From Armatimonadota bacterium (GTDB lineage: Bacteria > Armatimonadota > JAAZEB01), in the NCBI GenBank assembly GCA_016199585.1, contig JACQGM010000387.1, positions 1 to 36,116 on the forward strand: a stretch of DNA of 36,116 nt. The letters run 5' to 3'. This document shows, one piece after another, positions 6,321 through 13,977 of this stretch; the first letter of the stretch is position 1, and every line of letters starts with the position of its first letter. The notes below the pieces were generated by a model. The model was not told the DNA's origin. It made no database searches and saw only the letters and a list, made by a program, of their open reading frames with translations. The translations under genes were made by a program, and so were the position numbers.

Positions 6321-7493
6321 ATGAGACTGGGTGTGGTGGGGCACGGCAGCCGCGTCAGCGGCATGATCAAGCACCAGTTCCGCGATGTGGATCCCGACCT
6401 GCGCGTGGTCGGGATCGTGGATCCCGACGAGGCCGGGGCGCGCGCCCGCCTCGCGGAGTGCGACCGGGAGGATGTCGTCTTCTACGACTCGCTGGACGAG
6501 ATGGTGCGGCGCGCGCGGCCGGATGCGCTGGCCATCGGCACGCGCTGCGGCCTCCACGCGGAGTACGCCAGCCAGGCGGCGCGCTACGACCTTCCGCTCT
6601 TCCTCGAGAAGCCGGTGGCCACCTCCCTGGAGCAGGCGGTGACCCTCGAGCGCGCCTTCGAGGACTCCCGCTGCCAGGTGGTGGTGAGCTTCCCGCTGCG
6701 CGTCTCTCCCCTCTGCGCGCTGGCGCGCCAGCACGTCGAGGAGGGGGCGGTCGGCTCGCCGGAGCACGTCCTGGCCGTGAACTACGTGCCCTACGGGATG
6801 GTCTACTTCGAGGGGCACTACCGCAACTTCGCCTCCACCCGGGGCCTCTTCATTCAGAAGGCGACCCACGACTTCGACTACCTCAGCTACCTGATGGGGT
6901 CGCGCATCGTGCGCGTGGCGGCGATGGCGAGTTGGGGCCGACTCCTCGGCGGGAAGAAGGAAGCCGGGCTCGTCTGCTCTCAGTGCGGGGAAGCGGCCGA
7001 CTGCCTGGAAAGCCCGGAGAACCGCCGCCGCAACCACTCCGGCGGCTCGCTGAAGGACCATCCCTGCGTCTTCAGCGTGGATTGCGGCTCTCCCGAGAGC
7101 GGCATGAACGAGGACTCCTCCAGCGCCCTCCTGCAGTTCGCCTCGGGCGCGCAGGGGGTCTACACGCAGGTGTTCTACGCGCGGCGCGATGCCGGCGCCC
7201 GCGGCGCCACCGTCAGCGGCTACCTCGGCACGGTCCGCTTCGATTGGTATGCCAACGAGTTGTACCGAGTGCGCCACCACAGCCCCTTCAGCGACACGGT
7301 GCGCGCGGGCGGCGGCATGAGCCACTTCGGGGGAGACCGCGAGCTGGCCGACAACTTCGTGAACCTGGTGCGCGGTCGGGGCGCCTCGCGCACGCCGATC
7401 CAGGCAGGCCTGCGCAGCATCTATGCCTGCCTCGCCGCCAAGGAGTCATCGGAGACGGGGCGCTTCGTGGAAGTGCGCCAGGTGGGAGGCTGA
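6321..7493 (+). CDS. Gfo/Idh/MocA family oxidoreductase
   Basis: A 390-residue NAD(P)-dependent dehydrogenase of the Gfo/Idh/MocA family, acting on sugars, inositols or derivatives. The Rossmann start is MRLGVVGHGSRVSGM. The cofactor/catalytic motif FLEKPVATS has Lys97, and a conserved ATHDFDYLSYLMG (His183, Asp184) is in the C-terminal domain. Residues 219-255 carry a Cys cluster (CSQC, Cys228, Cys249, Cys255). A similar C-x2-C-x5-C segment occurs in a recognisable subgroup of this family and may bind metal. AAAGGA lies 10 nt before the ATG at 6321; a GTG directly before it (6318) is an alternative. An ideal promoter precedes it, and it appears monocistronic. Substrate is unknown. Confidence 0.9.
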   Translation: MRLGVVGHGSRVSGMIKHQFRDVDPDLRVVGIVDPDEAGARARLAECDREDVVFYDSLDEMVRRARPDALAIGTRCGLHAEYASQAARYDLPLFLEKPVATSLEQAVTLERAFEDSRCQVVVSFPLRVSPLCALARQHVEEGAVGSPEHVLAVNYVPYGMVYFEGHYRNFASTRGLFIQKATHDFDYLSYLMGSRIVRVAAMASWGRLLGGKKEAGLVCSQCGEAADCLESPENRRRNHSGGSLKDHPCVFSVDCGSPESGMNEDSSSALLQFASGAQGVYTQVFYARRDAGARGATVSGYLGTVRFDWYANELYRVRHHSPFSDTVRAGGGMSHFGGDRELADNFVNLVRGRGASRTPIQAGLRSIYACLAAKESSETGRFVEVRQVGG

Positions 7494-7534
7494 AGCGGGG
7501 CCTCATGGGTTTCGACGAGCAGGATTGGTAGTGT

Positions 7535-7592
7535 GGGCGCAGACAGGGCGGCGCCCCTACGTACGACGGTGCATTGTGTAGGGGCCGTGCTC
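7535..7592. repeat. Repeat-like element with nested inverted repeats
   Basis: GCCCCTAC (7553-7560) and GTAGGGGC (7578-7585) are exact reverse complements 17 nt apart. A second pair GGGCGC (7535-7540) / GCGCCC (7551-7556) overlaps it. The TAGGGGC...GCTCC core resembles the minus strand near 1383-1398. It lies in the gap after the oxidoreductase gene. It may be a dispersed intergenic repeat or a terminator-like structure. Confidence 0.45.
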
Positions 7593-7641
7593 CGTCTCGG
7601 TCCGGTCCGCTGCGACTACCGGCTTCGCTCGTCCCCTATCA

Positions 7642-7950
7642 TCAGGCGCTCGCGCTGAACTGCTTCCAGAAGTAGAGAACGGCCGCGGCAAGCAGCATCA
7701 CGACCAGCAGCAGGTAGCCCGCCAGCGCCGCCGGATCGATCCCGGGGACGAGCACCAACCGCCCATACACCCCCAGGGCCCACACCACCGGCACCAACAG
7801 GACGAGCGCGACCAGGACCACCGTGAGCCAGAGCGTCGCCCGGCTGCCCGGGACCGGCTCCGCCCCGTGCTCGCGCGCGATGTCCGTGCCCCCGCCGGGG
7901 CCGCCGCCCTCCAGGTCTCCCGGGCTGCTCTCTTCCATGTCACGCGCCAT
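7642..7950 (-). CDS. Small two-helix membrane protein, unknown
   Basis: A 102-residue protein starting MARDMEESSPGD, with a Gly/Glu-rich soluble N-terminus (about 40 residues). Two hydrophobic helices follow: one from about LWLTVVLVALVLLVPVVWAL and one from about AGYLLLVVMLLAAAVLYFW. The tail is short (KQFSASA). I do not recognise a family. AGGAGG sits about 6 nt before the ATG at 7950; the open frame to 8043 is not supported. It is the last gene after hemB and the 165-residue unknown gene, separated from the latter by about 120 nt, so co-transcription is possible but unproven. Confidence 0.7.
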   Translation of the reverse strand: MARDMEESSPGDLEGGGPGGGTDIAREHGAEPVPGSRATLWLTVVLVALVLLVPVVWALGVYGRLVLVPGIDPAALAGYLLLVVMLLAAAVLYFWKQFSASA

Positions 7951-8049
7951 CGCGGGCCTCCTGGCCGGAACGTTCCCGGGGAGTCGGCGCGGCAAACGGG
8001 AGCGCCGATGACACGCAACGAGGATCCCCGCCCCGCGCGGCACTACAGG

Positions 8050-8077
8050 TTACGCATTACGCATTACTCGTTACCCC
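8050..8077. repeat. Heptamer tandem repeat at the end of an unknown gene
   Basis: Four 7-nt units begin with TTAC: TTACGCA, TTACGCA, TTACTCG, TTACCCC. The last unit overlaps the stop codon (8071-8073) of the minus-strand gene. It may be replication slippage; no function is evident. Confidence 0.6.
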
Positions 8078-8568
8078 GCGAAGTGCCGCCCCAGCTTCCC
8101 GTGGTCCACAATCGGGCTCTCCGGCCAGTCGCACCAGCGGTCGAGGTACTCGGCGACGGAGCGGGCGGCGGCCCAGAAGCGGTACTCCTCGGCGGCGATG
8201 ATCGCCTCGGCCAGGCAGGCGAACTCCACGTAACCCTCGCCGCGCTCCAGTGGGAGATCGGCCAGGTCCTCGGTGCGGTAGGCGCGCACGTGCAGCACCG
8301 TCTCCGGGTTCGGGCCGAAACGGAAGACCTTCGTGATGTGCGGGAACGCCGTGACGAACCCGATCCCCTCGACGCCCGCGCCGGCAAGCGCCTCGACGAG
8401 CCCGGCGCGCGGCCGGCCGCACCGGTCCCACTCGAAGCGCTCCGGGGTGCTGCGCCCCGGAATATCAATGAAGTAGACTTTGAGCGCCGACCGCCCGTCC
8501 GCGAGGCGGAGCATCTCGGTGCCCGCCGGCCTGCCGATGTACGAGTTGCAGGGCTTGATCTTCTCCAT
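8071..8568 (-). CDS. Unknown protein encoded directly after hemB
   Basis: A 165-residue protein starting MEKIKPCNSYIGRPAGTEML. I do not recognise the family. It is soluble, mixed alpha/beta, with a conserved-looking N-terminal motif, a strand VYFIDIPGR, GIGFVTAFPHITKVFRFGPN, and a C-terminal helix with YLDRWCDWPES. There is no signal peptide or membrane helix. GAGGAGT precedes the ATG by 6 nt, and only 9 nt separate it from the hemB stop, so it is almost certainly co-transcribed with hemB. That linkage hints at tetrapyrrole metabolism or its control, but no catalytic motif supports a specific role. Confidence 0.75.
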   Translation of the reverse strand: MEKIKPCNSYIGRPAGTEMLRLADGRSALKVYFIDIPGRSTPERFEWDRCGRPRAGLVEALAGAGVEGIGFVTAFPHITKVFRFGPNPETVLHVRAYRTEDLADLPLERGEGYVEFACLAEAIIAAEEYRFWAAARSVAEYLDRWCDWPESPIVDHGKLGRHFAG

Positions 8569-8577
8569 GGTGACTCC

Positions 8578-9558
8578 TCAGTGTTCCAACAACCGCGCGG
8601 CCTCCAGCGCGTGGTAGGTCAGGATCATATCCGCGCCGGCGCGCTTGATGCTGGTGAGAATCTCCATCATGATGCGCTCGCCGTCAATCCAACGGTTGGC
8701 GGCGGCGGCCTTCACCATCGAGTACTCGCCGGAGACGTTGTAGGCGGCCAGCGGCAGGTCGAAGCGGTCGCGGGCCTCGCGGATGATGTCCAGGTAGGAG
8801 AGCGCGGGCTTCACCATCAAGATGTCGGCCCCCTCGTCGGCGTCCAGCGCCATCTCGCGCAGCGCCTCGCGGCGGTTGGCCGGGTCCATCTGATAGGAGC
8901 GGCGGTCGCCGAACTGCGGCGCCGAGCCGGCCGCCTCGCGGAAGGGCCCGTAGAACCCCGAGGCGTACTTCGCCGCGTAGGCCATGATCGGCACCTGGTC
9001 GAAGCCCTGTTCGTCGAGGGCGGCGCGGAGGGCGCCCACGCGGCCATCCATCATGTCGGAGGGGGCCACGATGTCGGCGCCGGCCCGGGCGTGCGAGAGG
9101 GCGGTGCGCTGCAGGAGCGCCAGCGTCGGGTCGTTGAGCAGGCGGCCCTCGGGCGTGACGACGCCGCAGTGTCCGTGGGAGGTGTACTCGCACAGGCAGA
9201 CGTCGGTGACGACGAGCATGTCGGGGTTGGCGCGCTTGATGGCGCGCACCGCCTTCTGCGCGATGCCGTCCTCGGCGTAGGCCTCCGAGCCTTCCTCGTC
9301 CTTCGCGTCCGGAATGCCGAAGAGGAGAACCCCCGGCACGCCGAGCGCGGCGGCTTCGTCAATGACGGCGGGAAGTCTATCCACGGACCAGTGGAAGTTG
9401 CCGGGCATCGCGCCGATCTCGCGGCGGACGCCGCTCCCCTCCACCACGAAAAGGGGGTAGATGAAGTCATCCACCGAGAGGCGCGTCTCGCGGACCAGGC
9501 GGCGGGTGTTCTCGGTGGCGCGCAGCCGCCGCATCCGGGCGACCGGGAATTGGGCCAT
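8578..9558 (-). CDS. hemB: Delta-aminolevulinic acid dehydratase (porphobilinogen synthase)
   Basis: A 326-residue HemB that condenses two 5-aminolevulinate molecules to porphobilinogen in cytoplasmic haem/tetrapyrrole synthesis. The Schiff-base lysines are Lys197 ([18 protein letters not shown]) and Lys250 ([12 protein letters not shown]). The zinc site is the cysteine type, Cys121, Cys123 and Cys131 ([13 protein letters not shown]), so a Zn-dependent enzyme is expected. [17 protein letters not shown] is the classic family segment. The start at 9558 has AGGAGGA about 6 nt upstream; the longer open frame to 9627 has no homology. A promoter lies at 9626-9655. No other haem genes are nearby; the next gene is an unknown protein 9 nt downstream. 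Confidence 0.97.
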   Translation of the reverse strand: MAQFPVARMRRLRATENTRRLVRETRLSVDDFIYPLFVVEGSGVRREIGAMPGNFHWSVDRLPAVIDEAAALGVPGVLLFGIPDAKDEEGSEAYAEDGIAQKAVRAIKRANPDMLVVTDVCLCEYTSHGHCGVVTPEGRLLNDPTLALLQRTALSHARAGADIVAPSDMMDGRVGALRAALDEQGFDQVPIMAYAAKYASGFYGPFREAAGSAPQFGDRRSYQMDPANRREALREMALDADEGADILMVKPALSYLDIIREARDRFDLPLAAYNVSGEYSMVKAAAANRWIDGERIMMEILTSIKRAGADMILTYHALEAARLLEH

Positions 9559-9625
9559 AGGAATCCTCCTCAAAGAGCAGCAGCCGGCCTCGGGACCGCG
9601 TCCCGGCGCGGTCCCCGCCGGCCCC

Positions 9626-9655
9626 ATGCTATCACACCCGGACAGGCCGCGTCAA
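9626..9655 (-). promoter_or_regulatory. Promoter for the hemB operon
   Basis: Minus strand: TTGACG (9655-9650), 18-nt spacer, TAGCAT (9631-9626). The -35 matches 5 of 6 and the -10 matches 4 of 6. Leader to the hemB ATG is about 60 nt. Confidence 0.65.
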
Positions 9656-9908
9656 CCGCTTGGGCGCGGCTTGCGGCCGGGCCGGAGCAGGAAGAGGCGC
9701 CGGCAGGGCACCCGGATGTTTCAGTGGGGCGCCATCGGGGAATACACATGGGAGAGTTGTGCGTTCGCATGCCCGGCAGGCGTCGCCCCTTCGTGGGGCC
9801 GGGCTGCTGGAACCGGCCCCGAAGTCGGCGTGCAGCCGCTTCCCCGTTGCGCCATGCCCTCGACCCTCTCCTTCCCGGCGGCGGCGCGGTGTTCTGGAAG
9901 GGAACGGT
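9656..9908. other. Non-coding region between divergent hemB and an unknown gene
   Basis: Together with 9559-9655 this makes a 350-nt gap. Beyond the hemB promoter I see a short hairpin GCCCC-TTCGT-GGGGC at about 9784-9798 and no convincing plus-strand promoter. Open frames here lack ribosome sites. Confidence 0.4.
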
Positions 9909-10325
9909 GTGTCCGTGCAAGAGGTCGGTGTGACGGAGCTGAGGGAAATGCCGCAGGAGCGGGCCCTGATCACGGTGGGCATCCTGCACCGTCTTTTCGG
10001 GGACGGGGAGCGCAGCGATTCGGCGCTGGTGGAGGGGATGGCGAAGGCCAGCCTGCTGGTGCGCGCCGATCTGCGCGTCCGACGCCAGTACGAGGTGCTG
10101 GTGCGCATCTTCCGGGAGGCGCAGGCGAAGGACGTGGAGTGGTGCGCCCGGTGCCTGGCCCAGCTCGCCCTGGCTGACCGCCCCGGAGACGGCGTGCCGG
10201 AGGGCGTCTCGATGCTGCACGAGCAGGCTCTCCGCGTGCGCGCCGGCGAGGGCGAGATGGATGACCGCCAGTGGCCGGCGTGGATCCAGTCCATGCGGGA
10301 AGGCGTTGACCGGCACGCTCACTGA
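9909..10325 (+). CDS. Unknown protein of about 138 residues
   Basis: The frame is protein-like from about 9909 to TGA 10325. It includes ERALITVGILHRLFGDGERS, helices with LVEGMAKASLLVRADLR and YEVLVRIFREAQ, and DVEWCARCLAQLALADRP (a CxxC). I do not recognise a family. It looks like a soluble alpha-helical protein. The start is uncertain: GTG 9909 follows GGAAGGGAAC, GTG 9915 is in frame, and ATG 9948 has a weak GAGG. It is divergent from hemB and convergent with the phosphatase gene (34-nt gap). It could also be a regulatory helical protein; nothing more can be said. Confidence 0.5.
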   Translation: MSVQEVGVTELREMPQERALITVGILHRLFGDGERSDSALVEGMAKASLLVRADLRVRRQYEVLVRIFREAQAKDVEWCARCLAQLALADRPGDGVPEGVSMLHEQALRVRAGEGEMDDRQWPAWIQSMREGVDRHAH

Positions 10326-10359
10326 GAGTGTTCCATCTCGCCACCACCGGCCACCGCAG

Positions 10360-10938
10360 TCAAGGTCTTGGCCCCCGCTGCCGCCAGGCGGCCTGGAAGC
10401 GGCTCACGTATTCCTCTTGCTCGCGCGTCTCGATGGCGCCGGGTCGCGCCCGCCGCACCGTCGCCATCGCTGCCGCCGGATCGTGCCCCGCCGCCACCAG
10501 CGCGCACGCGGCCACCAGGCCGGTGCGCCCGAGGCCCCCGCGGCAGTGGACCACCACGGTCCTCCCCGCCTGCACCAACGCCAGCACGTGCGCAACCAGG
10601 TCGCGCAGGCCGGCCGTGAAGGCCGGAACGGAGACATCGCGGATCGGGAAACGGATCACGCGCAGGCCGTGGGCTTCCGCCTGCTCGTAGAGCGCCGGGA
10701 TGGCGAGCAGCTTCAACTCGTGCGCCTCGATCAGGCTCACCAGGACGTCGGCGCGGTAGTGGCCGCAGAGTCGGGCCAGGTCCACGCCGAGGTCGCGGTC
10801 CCAGTGGGCGTGGATCCCGGGGCCTTTCTTACCGGGGGCGAGCGTCATCCCGAGGCGGCCCGGCGCAGGCAGCGCGGCAGCCGGGAGGAAGTCCACCCGG
10901 ATCGGATCGCTTTGTGACGTATGAAGAAGAGCACACAT
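10360..10938 (-). CDS. Dual-specificity/CDKN3-like protein phosphatase
   Basis: A 192-residue cysteine phosphatase. The P-loop is VVVHCRGGLGRTGLVAA, with Cys132 as nucleophile and Arg138 binding phosphate. Asp101 in FPIRDVSVP is the likely general acid. The N-terminus (PIRVDFLPAAALPAPGRLGM, then APGKKG) is typical of bacterial CDKN3/kinase-associated-phosphatase-like proteins, which dephosphorylate proteins or phosphorylated metabolites; the target is unknown. The start is chosen at ATG 10938 (MCALLHTSQS) because similarity begins shortly after it; ATG 10980 is an alternative adding 14 residues. It diverges from the hydrolase-like operon at 11140 and is convergent with the preceding unknown gene. 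Confidence 0.88.
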   Translation of the reverse strand: MCALLHTSQSDPIRVDFLPAAALPAPGRLGMTLAPGKKGPGIHAHWDRDLGVDLARLCGHYRADVLVSLIEAHELKLLAIPALYEQAEAHGLRVIRFPIRDVSVPAFTAGLRDLVAHVLALVQAGRTVVVHCRGGLGRTGLVAACALVAAGHDPAAAMATVRRARPGAIETREQEEYVSRFQAAWRQRGPRP

Positions 10939-11139
10939 GCGTTTCAGACTCCCGAGCGGGCGGGTGAGTTTCATCCTCATGTGCCCCCGGCACTGCCGGC
11001 CTCCACCACCGCCGCGCGGGAGCCGGACACTTCACCCGGGGCGCGGTAGGAATATCGCCAACGGCGTCGAACCCGGTGGCAACAGCCTGATGTCGAGAAG
11101 CACCAGGCGTCCGTCCGTGCGTCGAAGGGAATCCCCGCC

Positions 11140-13812
11140 ATGAGCGAGCCGATGAAAGCCCACATCCTTTCGGACCCATCCGATCCCGTCGTCGGTCAGC
11201 CGCCGGCCCGCTGGGCCGTCGCGGAGCTGCGCCGCGCCCTGGCATCCCGGGGGGTGTCCGTCACCGTCGGGGGGCGGAGCGACACAATCCCCGCCGGCGC
11301 GCGGTGCGTGGTGGCCGCCGGTCGGGACTCCATCCTGGCGCGCGAAGTCCTGAGCGGGGCGGGGCAGTCCGTGCCCGATGCCCCCGAGGCGCTGGCTCTC
11401 GTGCCGGGGACGCTCGCGGGCCGGGAGGTGGCGCTCGCCTGCGGCAGCGATGCCCGCGGCTTGATGTACGCCCTGCTGGAGCTGGCCGACCGCGTCGCGC
11501 ACGCGGAGGAACCCCTCCGCGCCCTGGAGATCGGCCGACCGGTCGTGGAGCGCCCGGCCAACGCCATCCGCAGCGTCGCTCGCCTCTTCACTTGCGAGGC
11601 GTGGGACAAGCCCTGGTATTACGACCGCGAGTTCTGGGGACGCTACCTGACGATGCTCGCGGCGCAGCGCTTCAACCGCTTCAGCCTCACCCTCGGCCTC
11701 GGCTACAACTTCCCGCGCCACATCCGTGACGCCTACTTCTTCTTCGCCTACCCCTTCCTCCTCTCGGTGCCCGGCTACGACGTGCGCGTGCCCGGCCTGC
11801 CGGATGCCGAGCGGGAGAAGAACCTGGAGACCCTCCGCTTCATTGGCGAGGAAGCCACCCGCCGCGGCCTCCACTTCCAGCTCGCCCTCTGGACGCACGC
11901 CTGCGAGTGGCTGGAGAGCCCGGACGCCAACTACGTCGTCGAGGGCCTCACGCCCGAGACCCACGCCCCCTACTGCCGCGACGCGCTGCGCGCGCTCCTC
12001 GAGACGTGCCCGGACATCGCCGGCGTCACCTTCCGCGTCCACGGCGAGAGCGGCGTGCCGGAGCGGAGCTTCGACTTCTGGGCAACCGTCTTCGACGGCA
12101 TCGCGCAGTGCGGCCGACCGGTCGAGATTGACATGCACGCCAAGGGCCTGGACGGCCAGATGATTGACGTGGCGGTCGCCACGGGGCTGCCGGTGAATAT
12201 TTCGGCGAAGTACTGGGCGGAGCACATGGGCCTTCCCTATCAGCAGGCATCCATCCGCCCCGGCGAGATGCCCCCGGCACTGGACCCCGGAGGTGCGCGA
12301 ACGCTCAGCGAGACCGCCAGAACCGAGTTCCGCGGTCTGATCGGTCGGGGGCTGAACGCCGACAACTTCATGCCGTTCAGCGGGGGCCTGCGCCGCTTCA
12401 TGCGCTACAGCTTCGGCGACCTCCTCACCGAGGGGCGGCCCTACGGCATCTTCTTCCGCATCTGGCCCGGCACCCAGCGGCTCCTCCTCTGGGGCGACCC
12501 CGCGATGGCCGCCGGCTACGGGCGCTCTGCCAGCTTCTGCGGCTGCCTCGGCGTGGAGATCTGCGAGCCCTTCTCCTTCCGCGGGCGCATGGGCTCCGGT
12601 CTCCCCGGCGAGCGCGATGCCTACGCCGACCCCTTCCTCCAGACCCCCGGCGGCGACTGGGAGAAGCACCGTTACACCTACCGAGTGTGGGGCCGCCTCC
12701 TTTACAACCCCGAGGCGGATCCCGACGCCTGGCGGCGCTTCCTCCGCAAGGAGGTGGGGCCGGCCGCGGCGGAGGCCGAGGCGGCGCTCGCCAACGCCAG
12801 CCGCATCCTGCCGCTGGTGACGACGGCCCACCTCCCTTCGGCATCCAACAACGCCTACTGGCCGGAGATCTACACCAACATGCCGATCGTGGACGAGCAG
12901 CGGTCGCAGCCCTACAGCGACACGCCCACGCCCCGCCGCTTCGATACCGTGGGCGCGCTCGATCCCGAGCTCTTCTCCTCCATCGCGGACTTCGCCGATG
13001 AGCTGGTGAGCGGGCGGGCGAGCGGTCGCTATTCCCCGCTGGACGTGGCGCGCTGGCTGGAGGGGTTCGCCGCCGCGGCCGCGCGGCACCTCTCGGAGGC
13101 GGAGGCGCGCGGCGGACCCGTGCCGACCCCCGAGCTCCGGCGGCTGGCGCTCGACGTGGCGCTCCAGATCGGCCTGGGCAGCTTCTTCGCATCGAAGCTA
13201 CGCGCCGGGGTTGCCTACGCCCTCTACCGCCGCGCCGGAAACCTGGCGGCGCTGGATGACGCCCTTTCCCACTACCGGAAGGCGCGCGCCGCCTGGACCG
13301 GCCTGGCCGAACGCGCCAAGGGCGCCTATGTTCCAGACCTCACCTTCGGGCGCACGCCGCAGCTCCGGGGCGATTGGGCAGACCGCCTGGCCGCCATTGA
13401 CGCGGACCTGAGCGACATGGAAAGGGAGCGCGCCGAGGCCGTGCCGGAGCCCGATGCCCGGCCTCTTCCCGCCATCCCCGGACCGCCGCCCCGGGTGGCG
13501 TGGCGGCACGCGCCGCCTCCCTCCTTCCGGCGCGGCGAGCCGGTCGTTCTCGCTCTGGAGCTCGAGGATGCGCCGGGGATTGCGGTCGAAGTGCGCTACC
13601 GGCCGATCAACCACGTGGAAGCCTACCGGACGGCGGCGATGACCGGCGGAGGGGGTCGCCTGTCGGCCACCATCCCCGGCGGCGACACGGATACGCCTCA
13701 CCCGCTGCAGTACTACTTCGTGCTGCGCGACTCGCCCGGGCGCGCGTGGATCTGCCCGGGGTTCAACGCAGAACTCTCCAACCAGCCGTACTTCACCATC
13801 CGGCAGGCGTGA
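11140..13812 (+). CDS. Large glycoside-hydrolase-like protein, paralog A
   Basis: An 890-residue protein with no signal peptide. Residues 1-130 resemble the GH20b/GH67-type N-terminal alpha/beta domain (PPARWAVAELRRALASRG, then LACGSDARGLMYALLELADR). Residues about 140-470 look like a TIM barrel: RFNRFSLTLGLGYN, GLHFQLALWTHA, FRVHGESGVPE, VEIDMHAKG. FFRIWPGTQRLLLWGDPA follows. Acidic residues in HGESG and EIDMHAK are candidate catalysts. A helical region and a C-terminal Ig-like beta domain close the protein. I cannot assign a CAZy family; alpha-glucuronidase- or hexosaminidase-like action on a uronic acid or amino sugar is inference. A 42-residue segment (about residues 371-415) is absent from paralog B. 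GAAGGGAAT precedes the ATG; a weak promoter (CGGACA, 17 nt, TAGGAA) is at 11024-11052. Confidence 0.75.
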   Translation: MSEPMKAHILSDPSDPVVGQPPARWAVAELRRALASRGVSVTVGGRSDTIPAGARCVVAAGRDSILAREVLSGAGQSVPDAPEALALVPGTLAGREVALACGSDARGLMYALLELADRVAHAEEPLRALEIGRPVVERPANAIRSVARLFTCEAWDKPWYYDREFWGRYLTMLAAQRFNRFSLTLGLGYNFPRHIRDAYFFFAYPFLLSVPGYDVRVPGLPDAEREKNLETLRFIGEEATRRGLHFQLALWTHACEWLESPDANYVVEGLTPETHAPYCRDALRALLETCPDIAGVTFRVHGESGVPERSFDFWATVFDGIAQCGRPVEIDMHAKGLDGQMIDVAVATGLPVNISAKYWAEHMGLPYQQASIRPGEMPPALDPGGARTLSETARTEFRGLIGRGLNADNFMPFSGGLRRFMRYSFGDLLTEGRPYGIFFRIWPGTQRLLLWGDPAMAAGYGRSASFCGCLGVEICEPFSFRGRMGSGLPGERDAYADPFLQTPGGDWEKHRYTYRVWGRLLYNPEADPDAWRRFLRKEVGPAAAEAEAALANASRILPLVTTAHLPSASNNAYWPEIYTNMPIVDEQRSQPYSDTPTPRRFDTVGALDPELFSSIADFADELVSGRASGRYSPLDVARWLEGFAAAAARHLSEAEARGGPVPTPELRRLALDVALQIGLGSFFASKLRAGVAYALYRRAGNLAALDDALSHYRKARAAWTGLAERAKGAYVPDLTFGRTPQLRGDWADRLAAIDADLSDMERERAEAVPEPDARPLPAIPGPPPRVAWRHAPPPSFRRGEPVVLALELEDAPGIAVEVRYRPINHVEAYRTAAMTGGGGRLSATIPGGDTDTPHPLQYYFVLRDSPGRAWICPGFNAELSNQPYFTIRQA

Positions 13813-13827
13813 GAGGAGGCACCAAAG

Positions 13828-13977
13828 GTGCGGGGAATGATAGGAGCGCCCCTCCTGGCACTCCTGCTGGCCGCGTGCGCGCCGGGAGAGGCCGACGGGC
13901 CGGTTGGGTACCGGGTTCGGAGTCGCGACGGGGGCCGGCGTGGTCCCGTCGCCCGTGCCGTGAAAGGAGTTCCGAGC
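13828..13977 (+). other. Possible lipoprotein leader or alternative start for paralog B
   Basis: A GTG at 13828, 8 nt after GAGGAGG, opens a frame continuous with paralog B and adds 50 residues: MRGMIGAPLLALLLAACAPG. It carries a lipobox-like LAAC after a hydrophobic stretch, then a charged linker. Paralog A has nothing equivalent. A second ribosome site and GTG (13978) follow. Either both starts are used, or one is vestigial. Confidence 0.4.

Noticed and set aside
8050-8077. Heptamer array considered as a CRISPR or att site
   Set aside because: Units are 7 nt with no spacers, and no integrase or cas gene is near.
7867-9933. 688-codon plus-strand ORF opposite hemB
   Set aside because: It is antisense to hemB and its neighbour, which have clear family motifs; composition is biased and no motif is seen.
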